Below are positions 19,778 to 30,160 of a stretch of DNA of 64,000 nt, in pieces. Where the stretch lies: NCBI GenBank assembly GCA_039583875.1, contig CM077153.1, positions 64,612,482-64,676,481 of the forward strand, written 5' to 3'. The stretch's first letter is position 1. Each line of letters opens with the position of its first letter. The position numbers and the translations under genes were made by a program. This DNA is from Platanthera guangdongensis. Taxonomy: Eukaryota; Streptophyta; Magnoliopsida; Asparagales; Orchidaceae. The notes under the pieces were generated by a model, which saw only the letters and a program-made list of their open reading frames with translations, was not told where the DNA came from and searched no databases.

Positions 19778-21771
19778 GGGTCCGTTCGTTTGCACGGAAT
19801 TGAAATTCGATATTGGAATTAATATTGGTGAATATTGTGGAATTGAATATTGGTGACTAATTCCAATTCGAGCGTTCGTCTAATAAACAATATTGGTGAA
19901 TATTGTAGAATTGATCAATTAATTTGCCAGAATATGAATTTTTCACATATACGTCATTTATTCGCCTATCCACAATATTTTTTGCCCGGGGGCGATTATT
20001 TCGGTTAGGGGTAATTTTTTTTATCAAGCACAATTTTTCGGCCAGACGCAATTTTTTCGCCCCGAGCGAAAAAAAACACGCTTTTTTCGTCCTAGCACAA
20101 TTTTTTTTCGCCTGAGCATACTTTCTTCGCCCAAGCGCGATATTTTCTCCCCAATGATTTTTTTCAGCCATATACAATTTCTTCGCCCGGACGAATATTT
20201 TTGCCCGGACGTGTATTTTTTGCCCGAAGGTGCTGTTTTTGCCCGTACCAGATTTTTTTGATCGGACACGAATTTTTCATCTAGACGTCATTTTTTCGCC
20301 CAAAGTCGAAAAACGGGCGAAAAACCCGTGCCCGGGCAAAGATCGTGGGCCCGGGCGAATATCACGCGCTCGGGTGAATATCGCACGCCCGAGCGAAAAT
20401 CACGCGCCAGGGCGTAAAAATCACGCCCGGGCAAAAAACCCGCTCCCGAGCGAAAATCGAGCGCCCGGGAGAAAAACCCGCGCCCGAGCGAAAATCGAGC
20501 GCCCTACTAAAATCGTTCGCCCGGGCGAAAATTGCGCGCCCGGTCGAAAAACGAGCACCCGGGAGAAAAACACAGGCCCGGGCGAAAAACGCTCGCCCGT
20601 GAGAAAAACGCGCGACAGGGCGAAAATTGCACGACCGGGCGAAAAAACGCGCGCCCTGGCGAAAAACGAGCGGTCGTGGAAAAATTGTGCGGTCAGGTGA
20701 AACAACGCGCATCGAGGCAAAAATCGAGCGCCCGACGAAAATCGTGCGGCCAGACGAAAAACGCGCGCCCGGTCGAAAAACGCGCGCCCGGTCGAAAATC
20801 ACAGGCCCGGGCAAAAAACGAGCGGCCAGGCAAAAAACCCTCGCCCGTGAGAAAAACGCGCGCAAGACAAAAATTGCACGACCGGGCGAAAAAATGCGCG
20901 GCCTGGCGAAAATGAGCGGCCGTGGAAAAATCGCGCGGTCAGGTGAAACAACGCGTGACGAGGCGAAAATCAAGCGCCCGACGAAAATCGTGCGGTCAGA
21001 CGAAAATCGCGCGCCCGGTCGAAAAACGCGCGCCCGGGCGAAAAACACAGGCCCTGGCGAAAAACGAGCGGCCGGGAAAAAAAACGTTCGCCCGTGAGAA
21101 AAACGCGCGGCATGGCGAAAATTGCACGACCGGGCAAAAAAATGCGCGGCGGGCGAAAAAACAAGCGGCCAAGCAAAAATTGAGCTGTCAGGTGAAATAA
21201 CGCGCACCGAGGCGAAATCGAGCGGTCTTGTGAAGAAACGCGTACTTTGACGAAAAATCGCCGCCCGGGCGAAATACCCGCTCCCGGGCAAAAAATAACC
21301 AGTCGGACAGAAATCGCGCGCCAGAGCGAAAAAACACTCTCCCCGGCAAAAAACAAGCGGTATGGCGAAAATCACGTGTTCGGGCAAAAAAACGCGCACC
21401 CAGGCAAAAAAAACGCGCACCCAGGCAAAAAACACGCGCCCGGGCGAAATACGAGTGGTCAGACAAAATTTGCGCTGACAGATGAAAAAATGCGCATCCA
21501 GGCGAAAAACGCACGTCTGGGCGAAAAATGCGTGTTTGTGCGACGAAATGTGATCTCAGACGAAAAACACGCGCTAAGGCAAAAAAACGCGTTTCGGCCG
21601 AAATTATCCAATTCTTATATAGATTGAAAAGAATTGTCTTTAGTTCAAACTCAATTCCAAAGAATTCATTAAAATTCCGATTCCAATGTCGTGTGCAAAC
21701 GAACGACAAAATTGAAATTACACCTTCAATTTCAATTCCAAGAGCTCAAATCCGCGCAAACGAACAAGCCC
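19778..21771. mobile_element. Harbinger/Tourist-type element filled with minisatellite, TSD TTA
   Basis: The left end GGGTCCGTTCGTTTGCACGG and the right end (reverse complement GGGCTTGTTCGTTTGCGCGG) are terminal inverted repeats. TTA is duplicated at 19775-19777 and 21772-21774. An extra internal copy of the terminal word (GTGCAAACGAACG) lies at about 21689-21702. No transposase is encoded. Nearly the whole interior is a GC-rich tandem repeat, which is unusual for this class. Confidence 0.82.
19975..21605. repeat. CpG-rich minisatellite with about 248-bp higher-order repeat
   Basis: Roughly 85-90 units of about 17-20 bp of the form CGCGCGCCCGGGCGAAAAA. Each has a GC palindrome core (GCCCGGGC or variant) followed by an A4-A7 tract. 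The distinctive unit 'attgcacgaccgggc' recurs at 20626, 20873 and 21121, revealing a higher-order period of 247-248 bp over about three copies. Long open frames on both strands (up to 357 codons) result from the repeat and are not genes. Confidence 0.85.
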
Positions 21772-22674
21772 TTAGTGATATACAATATTCCAATTGAATG
21801 TCAAGGACCTTTGATCCTCTGATTATTGAAACAATTAATAAGTTTAATGAGAATTTTTTTTGCTACAATTTTGTTATTAAGATTTACAAAATAATTTGGA
21901 TCTATATTTTCTCCAAATATTCTATTTTCAAGGTTTGATTTAGCTCACCCCAAAAAAACTATTTAGAGATTCAATAATACGCTTATCTCTACAGACAACA
22001 GAATAGAACTATTTATTTCTGAACGAAACAATCCAATTATTTTTAATTGATTTCGTCCTATATGTACGACTGTCTAAGAAAAAAAAGGTGTACAAGCACC
22101 CAAACACCTTGGATCACAGGCTTGCTCAACAACAAAACAATTAAAAAAGAAAAAAATCAGGAAAATAGGTACACTTCGCGAAGAGACTCTAGTGACCCTC
22201 CGCTTCCTTATTGCCCCTGCAACCATCACAACAATAGAGTTACACAGGTTAACTATGAGCTGACAAAAACTACTTAACAACATTATTCCTCTCATCCATC
22301 TTAGCGGACTCCAGAGAACTACACAATTCAAATCAACAATTCTCATTACTCTATCACAAGTTAAGGAGGTTAAATTAGTAATGAGTTTCTAATCTATAAT
22401 TTTGAACATGGTTAAGTTCACCAGGTAACAGAAAAAGTTAGACATTCTGTTCGCTCTAATAGAAATTTTACAAGACATCAACTCTAAACCTCCATTGGAA
22501 ACATAACATTTAACTTTAAACTGCAGATTGAGCAGCCCTTCAACTTTACTATATACTTGTGTTTATAAAAATGGCTTGCATATTTTGCACTCTGTAGTTT
22601 TGGTGATCAACACTATATCTCTGCATGTTCCATCCACACAGCTTACAGTTACATGTACAAAACAGAACTTAGAT
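21772..22674. other. 3' flank / 3' UTR side of the GRAM/VASt gene
   Basis: No coding feature. As it follows the stop codon of the minus-strand gene at 22675, the first few hundred bases (from 22674 downward) are presumably 3' UTR. I could not fix a polyadenylation site. Confidence 0.4.
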
Positions 22675-22914
22675 TCATGGTTTGTGCTTCTTGACCCGCT
22701 CTAGGTTTAGAAGATGTGTCTTCAATAATGCATGTTCATGCCGCATCGCCTCCAACCTGTTCTCAACCATAAGCACGTCTTCTTTAAGGTATTTAAAACG
22801 CTTTTCCAACCATTCTACGTACTCTTCTCCATAATTTTCAAAGTTACCAATAGTGGTTCCTCGTGTAACCAGTTGAACTTCAGGCGCCCTAGTCAGTAGC
22901 ACAAAAATGCTCAT
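22675..22914 (-). CDS. VAD1-like GRAM/VASt membrane protein, last exon
   Basis: The terminal exon encodes 79 residues and the stop (22675-22677). The acceptor is TTATGTTGCTTCCAG before ATGAGC. It begins MSIFVLLTRAPEVQLV, the second half of a transmembrane segment, and continues into a predicted coiled coil (WLEKRFKYLKEDVLMVENRL...). It joins in phase 0 to the exon at 46909-47210, whose last codons are LILMQ. The hydrophobic segment plus Glu/Leu coiled coil at the C terminus is the tail layout of plant GRAM/VASt proteins such as VAD1, which are thought to act in lipid sensing or transfer at membrane contacts. The family call is by eye. Confidence 0.65.
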   Translation of the reverse strand: MSIFVLLTRAPEVQLVTRGTTIGNFENYGEEYVEWLEKRFKYLKEDVLMVENRLEAMRHEHALLKTHLLNLERVKKHKP

Positions 22915-23210
22915 CTGGAAGCAACATAAAAAAAATATTGCTTTTATTTTCAATATCAAGGGATCTATAGGCATAACAAGGAATGTGCATACAATTAAGA
23001 ACTTTGATGAAGGTCATCATAAACTGCAAGCTTTTTCTATGACATTGATAATATGGAATGAACAAAATTCATTGACGCCAACTATTATTATAGGATCAAA
23101 GAAACTAATTAGTTGTAGGTGAAAGGGCTCAAGATCTATATAGATGCACAAAGCTGTATGAATTTCTCCGATATGAGCCTATATTCTCAATACACTCCTC
23201 ACAAGTAGGA
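22915..23210 (-). other. Original 3' part of the giant intron
   Basis: About 296 bp between the acceptor of the last exon and the start of the chromovirus LTR. Ordinary AT-rich intron sequence with nothing else seen. Confidence 0.5.
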
Positions 23211-23361
23211 TGAGAAGATGAAATCTAAGAGGAACCCTCTTAGCCCACCCTAGGCTCAATTTCTTGCTCATCAAAGATGCTCATATAATAGTCAAGATTG
23301 GGTATAAAAAGTCTCCCAAGAAAAAAATATAAACAACCCAAGTTACATTACTTAGAATAAA
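23211..23361 (-). repeat. 3' LTR of the chromovirus, part beyond the Harbinger-like insertion
   Basis: It aligns with 46451-46604 over its whole length. The alignment continues past the insertion at 25409-25450 ('ataaagctgg'), which shows that the element at 23362-25408 interrupted a pre-existing repeat. Confidence 0.6.
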
Positions 23362-25408
23362 GGGTCCGTTTGACACGGTGGTGGACGGTCATAAACATGG
23401 GGGTTAAATTATTATTTGTTAACACCTATAAAACACGGATACTTCTCCGAAGGCAGTGTACCCGTACCGGATACGTATCCAGTACCGATACGTACCAGAT
23501 ACTTGATGAATACACCTATGTGGACATACTTGGACTTAGCATATCATTCCGCATACTATGATAGGAATCTATTTTTCTAGAGTAAACAAAAATTGGCTCT
23601 ATGCTAGAAAGCGTTGGTACGTCCAATTAAATTGTGTATCAGTACTGAGTATGTTTTGGGTGCTGGTACGTTTCTGTTACAAGTATGTATATTGAATGTG
23701 CTAATACGACGCAAATTATTAACAAAACGGCTAACTTGTAGCAAGACTAACCAGAGATTGAAGATGTTTATCTCCGACAATGAAATTGATCTTCAACAAT
23801 GAAGAAGAAGAAAAAAAAAGTCTGATGAGTAGAGTTGAGTTTAAGTTTCTCTCATTTTGTTAAACATATAAGATGTTAAATTTTATAATATTTATGAATG
23901 CTTAGTGTTTGAAAACTTCATGTTATGTTGCATTGATTTGTGGATTTGTATTTCAAGTTATGATTTATGTTTGATGTTTTGAGAACTATTTATTGTACTT
24001 AGAGCTGTCACGGTTCCGGTTCGGTTCCGGTTTGATTCCAGTTCGGTTCCGGTTTGGTTCCAGTTCGGTTCCGATTCTACTAAAATCATGAATCGAACCA
24101 CTAATGAAACAATTCTTCAAATTAGAACCAAAATCATATTTGGTTTGACCGGTTCCCGTTCTGGTTCCGGTTCCAGCTTAATTTTTAGAACCGTCGTGTC
24201 AACGATTCTGGTTACGGTTAAACAAGAATCAGAATCAAACCGGCCACTGACGGTTCGGTCCGATTCCATGCGGTTCGGTCCGGTTGCAATCGATTCCAAC
24301 TAAAAATAAAATCAAAATTGGCAGAATGAAATAAAAACAGGCTGCAAATAGTAAAACTAAAAAAAAACATCAAAATAGAAATAATTATGTTGCGCACTTC
24401 TCGACGGTCTTTTCCACGATCGGTGGGATTGTATCAATCGTCTTCCTACGCGTGTAGACTTGCCACGACTTCTAGTTGGCTTGCGCACGTCTTGTTGGGA
24501 TGCTCAACCGTAATAACCAGCTACAAGTAGTTGTCTTTCATGATTACTAATAAATAGTAGTTGTATATCTTCTATATTTTTTAAATAAAATATTTCAAAA
24601 AAATATGTAAGTAAAATTGAAAATATATTATATAACTGTATAAAAAATCAAAAGTGCACCGCAAAAATTGACTCCAAACTCCACCAATGTCAAACCATAT
24701 CACACGGTTTTTATGCGGTGAAGTTTTGTTCAGTCCAAAATCGAGCTCCTTTAGTGCGGTTGCGGTTTGTGTTCAAACTGCACCAGCTTCACTCGTGATA
24801 GCAAACATAAATATTATAGATACATTATAAAATAATAACAATATAACAATAATAATAATAATAATAAATGAGATGCGGTTCGGTTCTAGTTCGGTCCGGT
24901 TCGGATCGGGTCTAAAAATCATGAAACCGTTTGAGACTTGTACGTTGCGGTTCCGGTTCCGGTACCGGTCCGGATAATAAAATGTAAGAACCACACCCGG
25001 ACTAACGTTGTTCACGGTTCCAAAATTCAAACCGGAACCCGAATAATTTGCGAACGGTTCGATCTGATTCTTGGCGATTCCAGTTCGGTTACGGTTCAGT
25101 TTGCGGTTTTCGGTTTTAAGTGACAACTCTAATTGTACTTGCGATATATATATATATATACAATATTATATTTGTTATAATGTATCATGTCGTACCCATA
25201 TCATTGTTTTAAAATTTTGGCGTACCGCCGTACCGGGTACGTATCGTATCCGGTACGCGTATCCGTATCAGTGCTTCCGAGGTTAACGCCCAGCTAAGGA
25301 CCTTCATCCACTTTTATGTTCAAACGGATGATGTTTTTTAGGTGATCCTTAAAGAATGACGATTCAACTCATGCGTTCATGACCGCCACCAACGTGCCAA
25401 ACGGAGCC
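23362..25408. mobile_element. Harbinger-like non-autonomous element
   Basis: The left end GGGTCCGTTTGACACGGTGGTGG and the right end (reverse complement GGCTCCGTTTGGCACGTTGGTGG) form about 38-bp inverted repeats. AAA flanks both ends, consistent with a 3-bp duplication. Comparison of the interrupted LTR with the intact copy at 46604 confirms the insertion point. The interior includes 'cggatacgtatcc' words. A hAT element was inserted later at 24000-25131. A stand-alone relative of one end is visible at about 8606-8655. Confidence 0.75.
24000..25131. mobile_element. Non-autonomous hAT element, 8-bp TSD ATTGTACT
   Basis: Terminal inverted repeats TAGAGCTGTCAC (left) and TAGAGTTGTCAC (right, reverse complement). 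ATTGTACT is duplicated exactly at 23992-23999 and 25132-25139. The subterminal regions are arrays of GGTTCCGGTTCGG words in both halves. No transposase. It is nested inside the Harbinger-like element. Confidence 0.88.
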
Positions 25409-25459
25409 AAAGTTCCAAAAATAAAATAAAGCTGGGAAATAAGGTCATTGTCGCCCAGG

Positions 25460-25776
25460 TCTTCTCACTCATGGTTGGTGTCCTGCAGGAATAAGCGCAT
25501 CATACCCCTGAGGCCCCCTCTTGACCGTCCAGGTCTGTCGCTGTAACAATACCCGAATTCCGGGAAATTTGTCTTGTTGTCAAGGCAATAGCCGGGAAAC
25601 TGAGCGTGGAAGTCCTCATGGTCTATCAATGCCACGTCGATCGGGTAGCGGGGAGCGATGCTACCAAGCCACCAACACCTGACCTCGAGCCCCCCGTCGA
25701 TCAGTACAACTTTGTGGTCCAGGATAGCACTAGGGATGTACACCAATGATGTGTCGATAGAAACATGAGTAGGCTA
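25460..25776 (-). pseudogene. Chromodomain of the chromovirus integrase
   Basis: The minus strand reads YIPSAILDHKVV, then CWWLGSIAPRYPID, then DFHAQFPGYCLDNKTNFPE, the pattern of the chromodomain at the end of plant chromovirus integrases (P-x-x-ILD-R, W-x-G, FP-x-x-LEDK). Removing the LTR element at 25782-28466 joins it directly to the HVSQLK end of the integrase. It would read histone marks for targeting. Confidence 0.65.
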
Positions 25777-25781
25777 CCTGT

Positions 25782-26503
25782 TGATGGGGAACGGGCCCGC
25801 CCGTTGATCGTATTGCCGATCCGACTCCGCGGTTGCGTCCGGAGGGTCGCCGCGAGTCGAAATGATATATTAGTTTATATATTTTGAGTATATTTTCATG
25901 GGTTTGATGGGTCCCCATCCGGACAATTCTGGACCGTTGGATATGATGAGGTTTATTATAAATAAGCGCATTAGGGCTGCAGCCAGGGCATCGAGAGTTT
26001 GGGAAAGACAAGCCGCCGGCTCCTTCCCGATTCCTTCGGTCACGCCACCGGTGCCGACGCCGGAGGCCCTCCTTGGTGCCGACTCCAAGAGAGGTTTGTA
26101 TCTCCATCTCCTCACCCGCCATCTTCTCCATCCTCACAAGCCGCCGGCTCCTCCCGGCGTCCCTGCTCCCGCAGCCACCGACGCAGCCTCCTCCAGCCAT
26201 CCCGCCGCCTTGTTCCTGCTGGAATCCCGCATCTAGCCCGCCGCCGTCGTCTCCCTGCAGATCCGGCCGGCCGCCGGCCCCTCTCTGCCCCCGCAGCCTC
26301 CAGCGACAGCAGCTCCGGGGCCGTCGGGTCCCTCTCTGCTGCATTCCTGCAGCCGGCCAACCGCCGACCACCTCCGAAGGCTCTTCCCTGGATTTTTCAA
26401 ACCAGAGTTGAGGTTTGTCATTACAGCATGCAATGATTTTTTCATCACAATATGTAATGTAATTTGGTGTTTTGAGAATTTTATCGGATTTTGCCCTGCA
26501 TCA
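25782..26503 (+). repeat. 5' LTR of the IQ element
   Basis: 722 bp. TATAAATA at 25957-25964 is the likely promoter. The downstream half is very GC-rich, giving spurious open frames on both strands. Confidence 0.9.
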
Positions 26504-26529
26504 ATTGGTATCAGAGGAACCTGAAAGTT

Positions 26530-27700
26530 CTCTCAAACTTTTCAATCCTTCGCCTGTTCTCGAAAATCTTTTGCATACACCCATGACGCTCTCCTATTAT
26601 TATGATTCTGATAATTCCGAGGATTATGATTCCTATGTTCCTCCCCCTTCCCTCCACTCAAATATCAATTCCTTGCGTGCTACTTATCATGTGCATAACT
26701 CTTCATATGTCCCCTCCGTGGCATACCCCCCTATGAATCGAGGCGAATTTCTCGTCAAGCCCACAATTCATATTCCCCTTCTTCCACCACTTATTCCCAT
26801 GAATCGAGGCGAGTCCCCTCCCATGCCTACGATTCATATTCTCCGTCATCTACTACATATCCTTCAGTTCGTCATTACTCCTACTCGTATGATCGTCCGT
26901 CACCGTCCCTAAGAAAGAGACCTTGGGTTGCGCTTGGAAGAAACAAGCAAGCTACAATGGAAGAGAGTAAGCAGAGGAGGGAAAGGGAAGAGAAAGAAGA
27001 CGCCATTTGGGCAGGTTATGCGAAGAATTGGCGTGCGAATGATGCTAAGGAGATTTTAGAGCAGCGACGTAGAAGAGCAGCAGTCTTGATACAGTCTCAC
27101 ATCCGCGGGTTTATTCAGCGCCGATCCCTCAGGAAGATGGTCAAAGCAGTTCTCGTGATTCAGTCATGCATGAGAGGCTTATTACAGCGAAAGTGGTACT
27201 AGACAGTGCAGAGAGCTACTCTTATCGTTCAGAGATTTACCTGCCAGTGGATTAAGCGCAGAAGGACATTCAGTCTGATGGTGGTAGTACCGCCCTATGA
27301 TCCTTCGCGACGTCTGCTCACTTTTATGGACTTGTCGCAGTGGTTTGATCAGTCGTCTCTCAGCTCGGCTAGAGACCCTTTTCTGATGTTCGCTAATGCC
27401 CCTGAGGGTAAATCAGTTGTTTTGGATATGAGCCCAGACTGGGTAGGACATGGTGATGACTTGTTGCAGTTTGATCAGATTGATTGGGACCCAGGAGTAA
27501 AGAGAGCCGCCCCCTTACCAGTTGCTACAGTTTTCCGTCAGATTCTGAGATTGAGGCCGCCACCCAAGCCTCCCAAAGGCAGCGATTATATTAATGGCAG
27601 CATCGCGAGACCAGCATCTGGTGCTGGACGTTTTGATCTGATGATTGGTGACAGTGGGAAACAGTGCAGACCACCCGCGAAGCCTCCCTGGAATTCCTAA
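26530..27700 (+). pseudogene. IQ-motif (calmodulin-binding) protein inside an LTR retrotransposon
   Basis: A Tyr/Ser-rich N-terminal part (repeated 'NSYSPSSTTY'-like blocks) leads into a charged Arg/Glu region and two perfect IQ motifs, IQSHIRGFIQRR and IQSCMRGLLQRK, spaced 23 residues apart. A third degenerate one (VQRFTCQWIKRR) follows. The C-terminal 150 residues are unrecognised. The frame changes at a C6 run near 26731-26736, and an in-frame TAG lies at 27200-27202 between the second and third IQ motifs. IQ motifs bind calmodulin in myosins, IQD and BAG proteins and are not retroelement domains, so a captured host gene fragment is the likely origin. The stop at 27698-27700 lies 37 bp before the 3' LTR. 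Confidence 0.7.
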
Positions 27701-27736
27701 AGATTTGAGGGCAAATCTTCTCCAACAAGGGGAGAA

Positions 27737-28466
27737 TGATGGGGAACGGGCCCGCCCGTTGATCGTATTGCCGATCCGACTCCGCGGTTGCGTCCGGAGG
27801 GTCGCCGCGAGTCGAAATGATATATTAGTTTATATATTTTGAGTATATTTTCATGGGTTTGATGGGTCCCCATCCGGACAATTCTGGACCGTTGAATATG
27901 ATGAGGTTTATTATAAATAAGCACATTAGGGCTGCAGCCAGGGCATCGAGAGTTTGGGAAAGACAAGCCGCCGGCTCCTTCCCGATTCCTTCGGTCACGC
28001 CACCGGTGCCGACGCCGGAGGCCCTCCTTGGTGCCGACGCCGGAGGCCCTCCTTGGTGCCGACTCCAAGAGAGGTTTGTATCTCCATCTCCTCACCCGCC
28101 ATCTTCTCCATCCTCACAAGCCGCCCTGCTCCCGCAGCCACCGACGCAGCCTCCTCCAGCCATCCCGCCGTCTTGTTCCTGCTGGAATCCCGCATCTAGC
28201 CCGCCGCCGTCGTCTCCCTGCAGATCCGGCCGGCCGCCGGCCCCTCTCTGCCCCCGCAGCCTCCAGCGACAGCAGCTCCGGGGCCGTCGGGTCCCTCTCT
28301 GCTGCATTCCTGCAGCCGGCCAACCGCCGACCACCTCCGAAGGCTCTTCCCTGGATTTTTCAAACCAGAGTTGAGGTTTGTCATTACAGCATGCAATGAT
28401 TTTTTCATCACAATATGTAATGTAATTTGGTGTTTTGAGAATTTTATCGGATTTTGCCCTGCATCA
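27737..28466 (+). repeat. 3' LTR of the IQ element
   Basis: Near-identical to the 5' LTR. It carries a tandem duplication of the 25-bp 'gccgacgccggaggccctccttggt' block (about 28005-28054) and lacks 17 bp ('ggctcctcccggcgtc' region). Confidence 0.9.
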
Positions 28467-28471
28467 CCTGT

Positions 28472-29470
28472 CCTTGACTGGATTGTCTCCCACAAGTAGC
28501 TTGAGTTGTGATACATGAAATACATGATGAATGTGGCTCTGCTTGAGGAGCAGTAGGGGTAGGCTACCTCGCCAATATGCGCCACTATTATGAAAGTTCG
28601 ATAGAAACGAGCGGATAACTTGGGATGTAACAATGTTACCGCCAAGGTTTGGTGATATGGGCGGAGCTCGACAGACACCAAGTTTCTGAACCAGAAGTGG
28701 CCTTTTCGACGACATTGTTTTCATGATTGAGCATATTTTGTTGCACTAACTGCAGATGGAATTTTGGCGCAAAACTTTATTCTTGTCCAATAGCTAAGTG
28801 TGAAGTGCCTCTACCTAGCACTGCCCAGGAAAATGTTGGGAAACGGTAGGTGAGGGGCGACTGTAAACTGCTTGGATCATGCCATGTCTGCTGTGTCATG
28901 AAAGGAGGCATTGTAAGTGAATTTCGCCTAACACAACCATTTCTTCCCATCCCATGTGCGATCGGATGCGAAGAATCACAAATATGTCTTCAAACATCGA
29001 TTCGGAAACTCAGACTACTCATCGGTTTGGGGGTGCTAGACTGAGCTCATCCGTAATGTGTTCCCTAAAGCTCGAGCAACTCATGCCAAAATATGCTAAT
29101 GAACATCGGGCCCCGGTTATTGATGATCAATCGTAAAAATCCGTGCAAGTGCACGACACCAAAGAAGAAAGCCTTTGTGATAAGGGGCGTCATAAAGGGA
29201 TGTTAGAGTGAAAGTAAATGTGCATACTTGGACAAGCAATCAACCACCACTAGGATGAAGTCACTGTAAGAGGACCGAGGAAGGCACGTGATGAAATTCA
29301 TAGCTAGATCATCCCTAATCAACTCAGGGACAGGAAATGGTTGTAGCTGGATCCCTAGAAAAATAGCTTCGTACTTGGACCACTAACAAATCAAGCACAT
29401 AGTCACAAATCCTCCACCTGTCGCAACATCCCTTTCCAGTAAAGGCAGGATGTGAGTTGGCGATAGGTGC
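28472..29470 (-). pseudogene. Chromovirus integrase remnant
   Basis: The minus strand yields CLICQWSK (zinc-binding end), PVPELIRDDLAMNFITCLPRS, DFILVVVDCLSKYAH, and finally HHVFHVSQLK, the conserved integrase C-terminal segment. The catalytic Asp of the usual MDFI motif is Asn (MNFI), and the second Asp region reads INNRG, so the active site is lost. Confidence 0.65.
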
Positions 29471-29829
29471 GGAATGCGCCGATATGACCCGTCGGCGGAG
29501 TAGTGTGGAACTCAGCTAGAAGCCTCAGGATGTGCGTCGAGGATGGAAATAACATGAGCCGGTTCCGGGAGTGCAGTCAGCCACCAATGAGGGTGTAGGG
29601 GGCATGCGGTAGGATCCGCTCTCACACTCTCCATAAAAAATTGTAGTGTCGAATTCGACTCCACCTCGCTCTGAATAGTACTAGCTTCTTGCCAAACTGC
29701 ATAAGGCATCATCGACCTTGCTGGTCATGCTCGAACAGAACTTAACTGTAACATAAATACTCAGAAGCTTCTCCATCCAAACCTATTGTGCAGGTGTCGA
29801 CATTTTCTAGTTGTGATCTGTGCACAATG

Positions 29830-30160
29830 TAAATGATAATCCCAAGAGATATGGCTGCTAATGTTGCACGGCTAAGGCGAGTGCCATCACCACGTACTCA
29901 TAGGCTGATCGAGAGCGGATGGTGGTGGAGAAGGACATGCCAAAGTAAGCGATCGATCGATTGCTTCGTATGAGGACAACACCTATATCCATACTTGGTG
30001 CATCATACTCGAACATAAATGGTTGGGATACGTCGGGCATGCCATGGACCAGGGCGACTACGAATGCCTGTTGAAGAATAGTGAATGCCTCGATAGCCTC
30101 CGTAGACCAAAAAATCGCGTCGGTTGTTTTACGCAAAAGAGTCGTCGGAGGTCTGGTTAG
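29830..30160 (-). pseudogene. Chromovirus RNase H remnant
   Basis: Reads FWSTEAIEAFTILQQAF, then PDVSQPFMFEYDAPSMDIGVVL and AYEYVVMALALAVQ, the standard RT-RNase H junction and core of plant gypsy pol (FSW-E-A, YDAS-x-x-G-VL, A-E-ELLA). It is open over 92 codons but lacks upstream continuity. Confidence 0.7.

Larger units (their letters stand above)
25782..28466 (+). mobile_element. Small LTR retrotransposon carrying an IQ-motif ORF, TSD CCTGT
   Basis: LTRs at 25782-26503 (722 bp) and 27737-28466 (730 bp) begin TGATGGGG and end CTGCATCA. CCTGT is duplicated at 25777-25781 and 28467-28471. A primer-binding site TGGTATCAGAGG (initiator Met tRNA type) starts at 26506, and the polypurine tract AAGGGGAGAA ends at 27736. 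The 1.2-kb interior encodes no polymerase; its only protein carries IQ motifs. The LTRs differ by about three substitutions, a 25-bp duplication and a 17-bp deletion, so the insertion is recent. The element must use enzymes in trans. Confidence 0.9.

Noticed and set aside
20362..21435. 357-codon minus-strand frame and several overlapping plus-strand frames
   Set aside because: They run entirely inside the 17-20-bp minisatellite; all frames stay open because the repeat lacks stop codons. No protein domain.
25730..26436. 213-codon and other frames over 25.7-26.4 kb and their duplicates at 27.7-28.4 kb
   Set aside because: They lie in the LTR pair of the IQ element; Arg/Gly/Pro composition on both strands, no domain.
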